A DNA stretch of 7,761 nucleotides. It comes from an uncultured Candidatus Melainabacteria bacterium. Lineage in GTDB: Bacteria > Cyanobacteriota > Vampirovibrionia > LMEP-6097. Where the stretch lies: positions 1-7,761 of the forward strand of contig CALBDR010000050.1 of assembly GCA_937927525.1 (NCBI GenBank), given 5' to 3'. Position 1 is the stretch's first letter; every line of letters starts with the position of its first letter. Shown here piece by piece: positions 6,048 through 7,761 of the stretch. The position numbers and the translations under genes are program-made. The notes under the pieces were generated by a model. The model was not told the origin of the DNA and searched no databases. It saw only the letters and a list, made by a program, of their open reading frames with translations.

Positions 6048-7319
6048 ATGGAAGAAACCGAAAAGCCTACAATTTTTGTACAGATAGCATCATACAGAGA
6101 CCCTCAATTAATTCCGACAATAAAGGATATGCTTGAGCAAGCAAAGCACCCAGAGAACTTAGTTTTAGGCATTGCTTGGCAACACAATCACGAAGATGAG
6201 TGGGATAACTTAGATGATTATAAAGATGATCCTAGATTCAAAATACTTGATATAGACTGGAAACAAAGCAAGGGTGTTTGCTCAGCTAGAAATGCTGTTC
6301 AACAACTATATTCAGGTGAAACATATACATTGCAGATAGATTCTCATATGAGATTTGCTAAAGACTGGGATGCAGCTTTAATTGATATGATCAAGGAGTT
6401 GCAAAGCAAAGGTTATAAAAAACCTTTGTTAACTGGCTATGTACCATCTTTTGATCCAGAAAACGATCCAGCAAAGAGAGTCAGGGTTCCTTGGCAAATG
6501 AACTTTGATAGATTTATACCAGAAGGAGCTGTATTCTTTTTACCAGGAGAAATTCCTAATAACAAATCATTAGAGTCACCAGTTCCTTCTAGATTTTATT
6601 CAGCCCATTTTTGCTTTACTCTTGGAGAATTCTGTAAAGAAGTACAACATAATCCTGATTATTATTTTCACGGAGAAGAAATTTCCATTGCAGTTCGTGC
6701 ATACACACACGGCTATGATCTTTTTCATCCTCATAAAGTAGTTTGTTGGCATGAGTATACAAGAAAAGGAAGAACAAAGCAGTGGGATGATGATAAAGAG
6801 TGGGGAAACAGAAATAAAACCAGTCATCTTATTAACAGAAAACTATTTGGCATGGACGGAGAAGTACAAGAAGGGCATGATGGTCCATATGGCTTTGGAA
6901 GTGTAAGAACACTAAACGATTATGAAAAATATGCTGGCATTCATTTTAAAAAAAGAGCTGTACAGCAATATACTTTAGACAAAAAGTATCCACCTAATCC
7001 AGTATCTACTTCGGAACAAGAATGGTTAGATAGTTTCTGCAAGGTATTTAAACATTGTATTGATATATCTTTTTCTAGTGTACCAAAAGATGATTATGAA
7101 TTTTGGGTGGTTGCTTTTCATGATGAAGCAGAGAATACATTGTTTAGAGAAGATGTAACTAAAGACCAAATTATAAAGATTAAACAAGATAAAGATGGAT
7201 ATTGCAAAATATGGAAAGAATTTTTAACGGATAAACAACCTACAAAATGGGTTGTGTGGCCATACTCTAAATCTGAAGGTTGGTGCGAAAGAATTGAAGG
7301 TACGCTTACTAATAAATAA
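6048..7319 (+). CDS. GT60-type GlcNAc transferase (PF11397-like) with extra C-terminal domain
   Basis: This 423-residue protein is predicted to transfer a sugar, probably GlcNAc from UDP-GlcNAc, in the cytoplasm. The family signature is clear: IFVQIASYRDPQLIPTI (9-25) at the nucleotide-binding start, QAKHPENLVLGIAWQ (31-45), GVCSARN (76-82), the metal/sugar motif QIDSHMRFAKDWD (96-108) with Asp-Ser-His in place of DxD, SRFYSAHFCF (181-190), HGEEISIAVRAYTHGYDLFHP (208-228, shared residues) and CWHEYTR (233-239). Its relatives include the Dictyostelium Skp1 hydroxyproline GlcNAc transferase; phage and bacterial members modify unknown acceptors. Residues 285-305 (RTLNDYEKYAGIHFKKR) complete the catalytic part. 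Residues about 320-423 form an added module with WVVAFHDE and KWVVWPYSKSEGW, of unknown function. It follows the neck gene by 38 bases and converges on a minus-strand gene 4 bases past its stop. Acceptors could be virion proteins or host surface glycans. Confidence 0.85.
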   Translation: MEETEKPTIFVQIASYRDPQLIPTIKDMLEQAKHPENLVLGIAWQHNHEDEWDNLDDYKDDPRFKILDIDWKQSKGVCSARNAVQQLYSGETYTLQIDSHMRFAKDWDAALIDMIKELQSKGYKKPLLTGYVPSFDPENDPAKRVRVPWQMNFDRFIPEGAVFFLPGEIPNNKSLESPVPSRFYSAHFCFTLGEFCKEVQHNPDYYFHGEEISIAVRAYTHGYDLFHPHKVVCWHEYTRKGRTKQWDDDKEWGNRNKTSHLINRKLFGMDGEVQEGHDGPYGFGSVRTLNDYEKYAGIHFKKRAVQQYTLDKKYPPNPVSTSEQEWLDSFCKVFKHCIDISFSSVPKDDYEFWVVAFHDEAENTLFREDVTKDQIIKIKQDKDGYCKIWKEFLTDKQPTKWVVWPYSKSEGWCERIEGTLTNK

Positions 7320-7323
7320 TCCT

Positions 7324-7761
7324 TTAGCCTCGCAGTAAGTTCGTTTTCTTGAGTACAGCCGTTTTAGATATGTTCCAAGAAAAGTTTGTATTATCTTCAA
7401 CTCCTCCGGTTACTAGAAAGTAATCTCCATTTTCTACAACCGAAGAAATAAACATGAGAGCATACTCTACGTATTGATTGATAATTGGGTTAACTCCTAA
7501 ATAGACTGGGTATAAATTATCATTTAGTACTACAATGTAGTGATTATATTTTCGTTTACCGTAAATTTTTGTGTGTATTAAATAAACCCAAACTTTATAC
7601 TCATCTAAATAAATTGGATTGTTTGAACCTCCTGTTGCAATTTTAACTGAAGACCCAATATTTGCTGTGAAATAATGCTCGTCATTTGGTACATTTTCTT
7701 TCAGTGGCCATTCTGTATTAATGCATTCTTTAAATGTTAATGTATTAAAGTCTGAGCACCG
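7324..7761 (-). CDS. C-terminal part of a putative carbohydrate-active (propeller-like) protein, truncated by window end
   Basis: On the minus strand a frame is open from the window end to the stop codon at 7324-7326 and gives 145 residues; the N-terminus is outside the window, so no start is visible. Reading inward, it contains IATGGSNNPIYLDEYKVWV (residues 41-59), YGKRKYNHYIVVLND (67-81), YVEYALMFISSVVENGDYF (97-115) and LVTGGVEDNTNF (116-127). This succession (G-x-P-hydroxyl entry strand, 'R-x-Y-x-H' plus a hydrophobic strand, an 'E-x-A-x-x' segment and a final 'D-x-x-x-x-x-G-x-x-D' blade) resembles C-terminal blades of beta-propeller glycoside hydrolases/phosphorylases of the GH130 kind and related viral sugar-transferase fusions. 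Coding quality is good: no internal stop over 145 codons and composition like its neighbours. It faces the glycosyltransferase, their stops 4 bases apart, with no clear terminator between. The coding call is firm; the fold is an inference. Confidence 0.7.
   Translation of the reverse strand, partial: RCSDFNTLTFKECINTEWPLKENVPNDEHYFTANIGSSVKIATGGSNNPIYLDEYKVWVYLIHTKIYGKRKYNHYIVVLNDNLYPVYLGVNPIINQYVEYALMFISSVVENGDYFLVTGGVEDNTNFSWNISKTAVLKKTNLLRG

Noticed and set aside
6600..6827. Minus-strand open frame of 75 codons
   Set aside because: Antisense to conserved GT60 motifs, so the plus strand is the real gene.
7311..7318. AATAAATA at the end of the glycosyltransferase gene
   Set aside because: It is made by the final Asn-Lys-stop codons plus context, and no plus-strand gene follows. 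It shows that the late-like motif can arise by chance here.
7304..7339. Possible hairpin CTTACT/AGTAAG between the convergent genes
   Set aside because: Only 6 bp, AT-rich, with a loop of about 24 bases and no clean T-run on either side; too weak to call a terminator.

Overview
The window looks like part of the late (virion-structure) region of a marine T4-like myovirus. The evidence is an AT-rich sequence, tightly packed same-strand genes, modular tail-fibre proteins with 'PLTGG' and 'SIAIG' motifs, a T4 gp14-type neck protein, T4-late-like NATAAATA motifs just upstream of genes, and a phage-type GT60 glycosyltransferase. The host (cyanobacterium, SAR11 or another marine bacterium) cannot be decided from this sequence. 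No tRNA, rRNA, CRISPR array, integrase or insertion sequence was seen.

Layout: Positions 1-171 are the C-terminal end of a Pro/Thr-repeat protein. Positions 184-879 and 896-3706 are two modular tail-fibre or adhesin-type structural proteins; the larger carries a clearly duplicated internal domain. Positions 3752-4657 encode a highly acidic protein with segregated charge, resembling a prohead core or internal protein. A strong intrinsic terminator (4691-4717) closes this block. Positions 4734-5219 encode a small protein that may be a degenerate nucleotidyltransferase-fold protein, and 5221-6009, one base after its stop codon, encodes a gp14-like neck protein. Positions 6048-7319 encode a GT60-type GlcNAc transferase with an extra C-terminal domain. 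From 7324 to the window end, on the minus strand and convergent, lies the C-terminal part of a protein that I read as a carbohydrate-active, propeller-like protein.

How the genes fit together: the first block would supply host-recognition fibres and a head-assembly component, the second pair supplies the head-tail connector, and the last two genes form a glycan-handling patch. That patch could decorate the virion or alter host surface sugars. A recurring feature is that several plus-strand genes start 6-10 nt after an NATAAATA-like element and have no Shine-Dalgarno sequence. If those elements are late promoters, the mRNAs would be nearly leaderless.

I did not find a wholly new defence or mobile system. 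The points most worth a second look are the near-leaderless start architecture, the pseudoenzyme-like 161-residue protein, the GT60 enzyme with its tail domain near a Pro/Thr-repeat structural protein, and the duplicated fibre domain.
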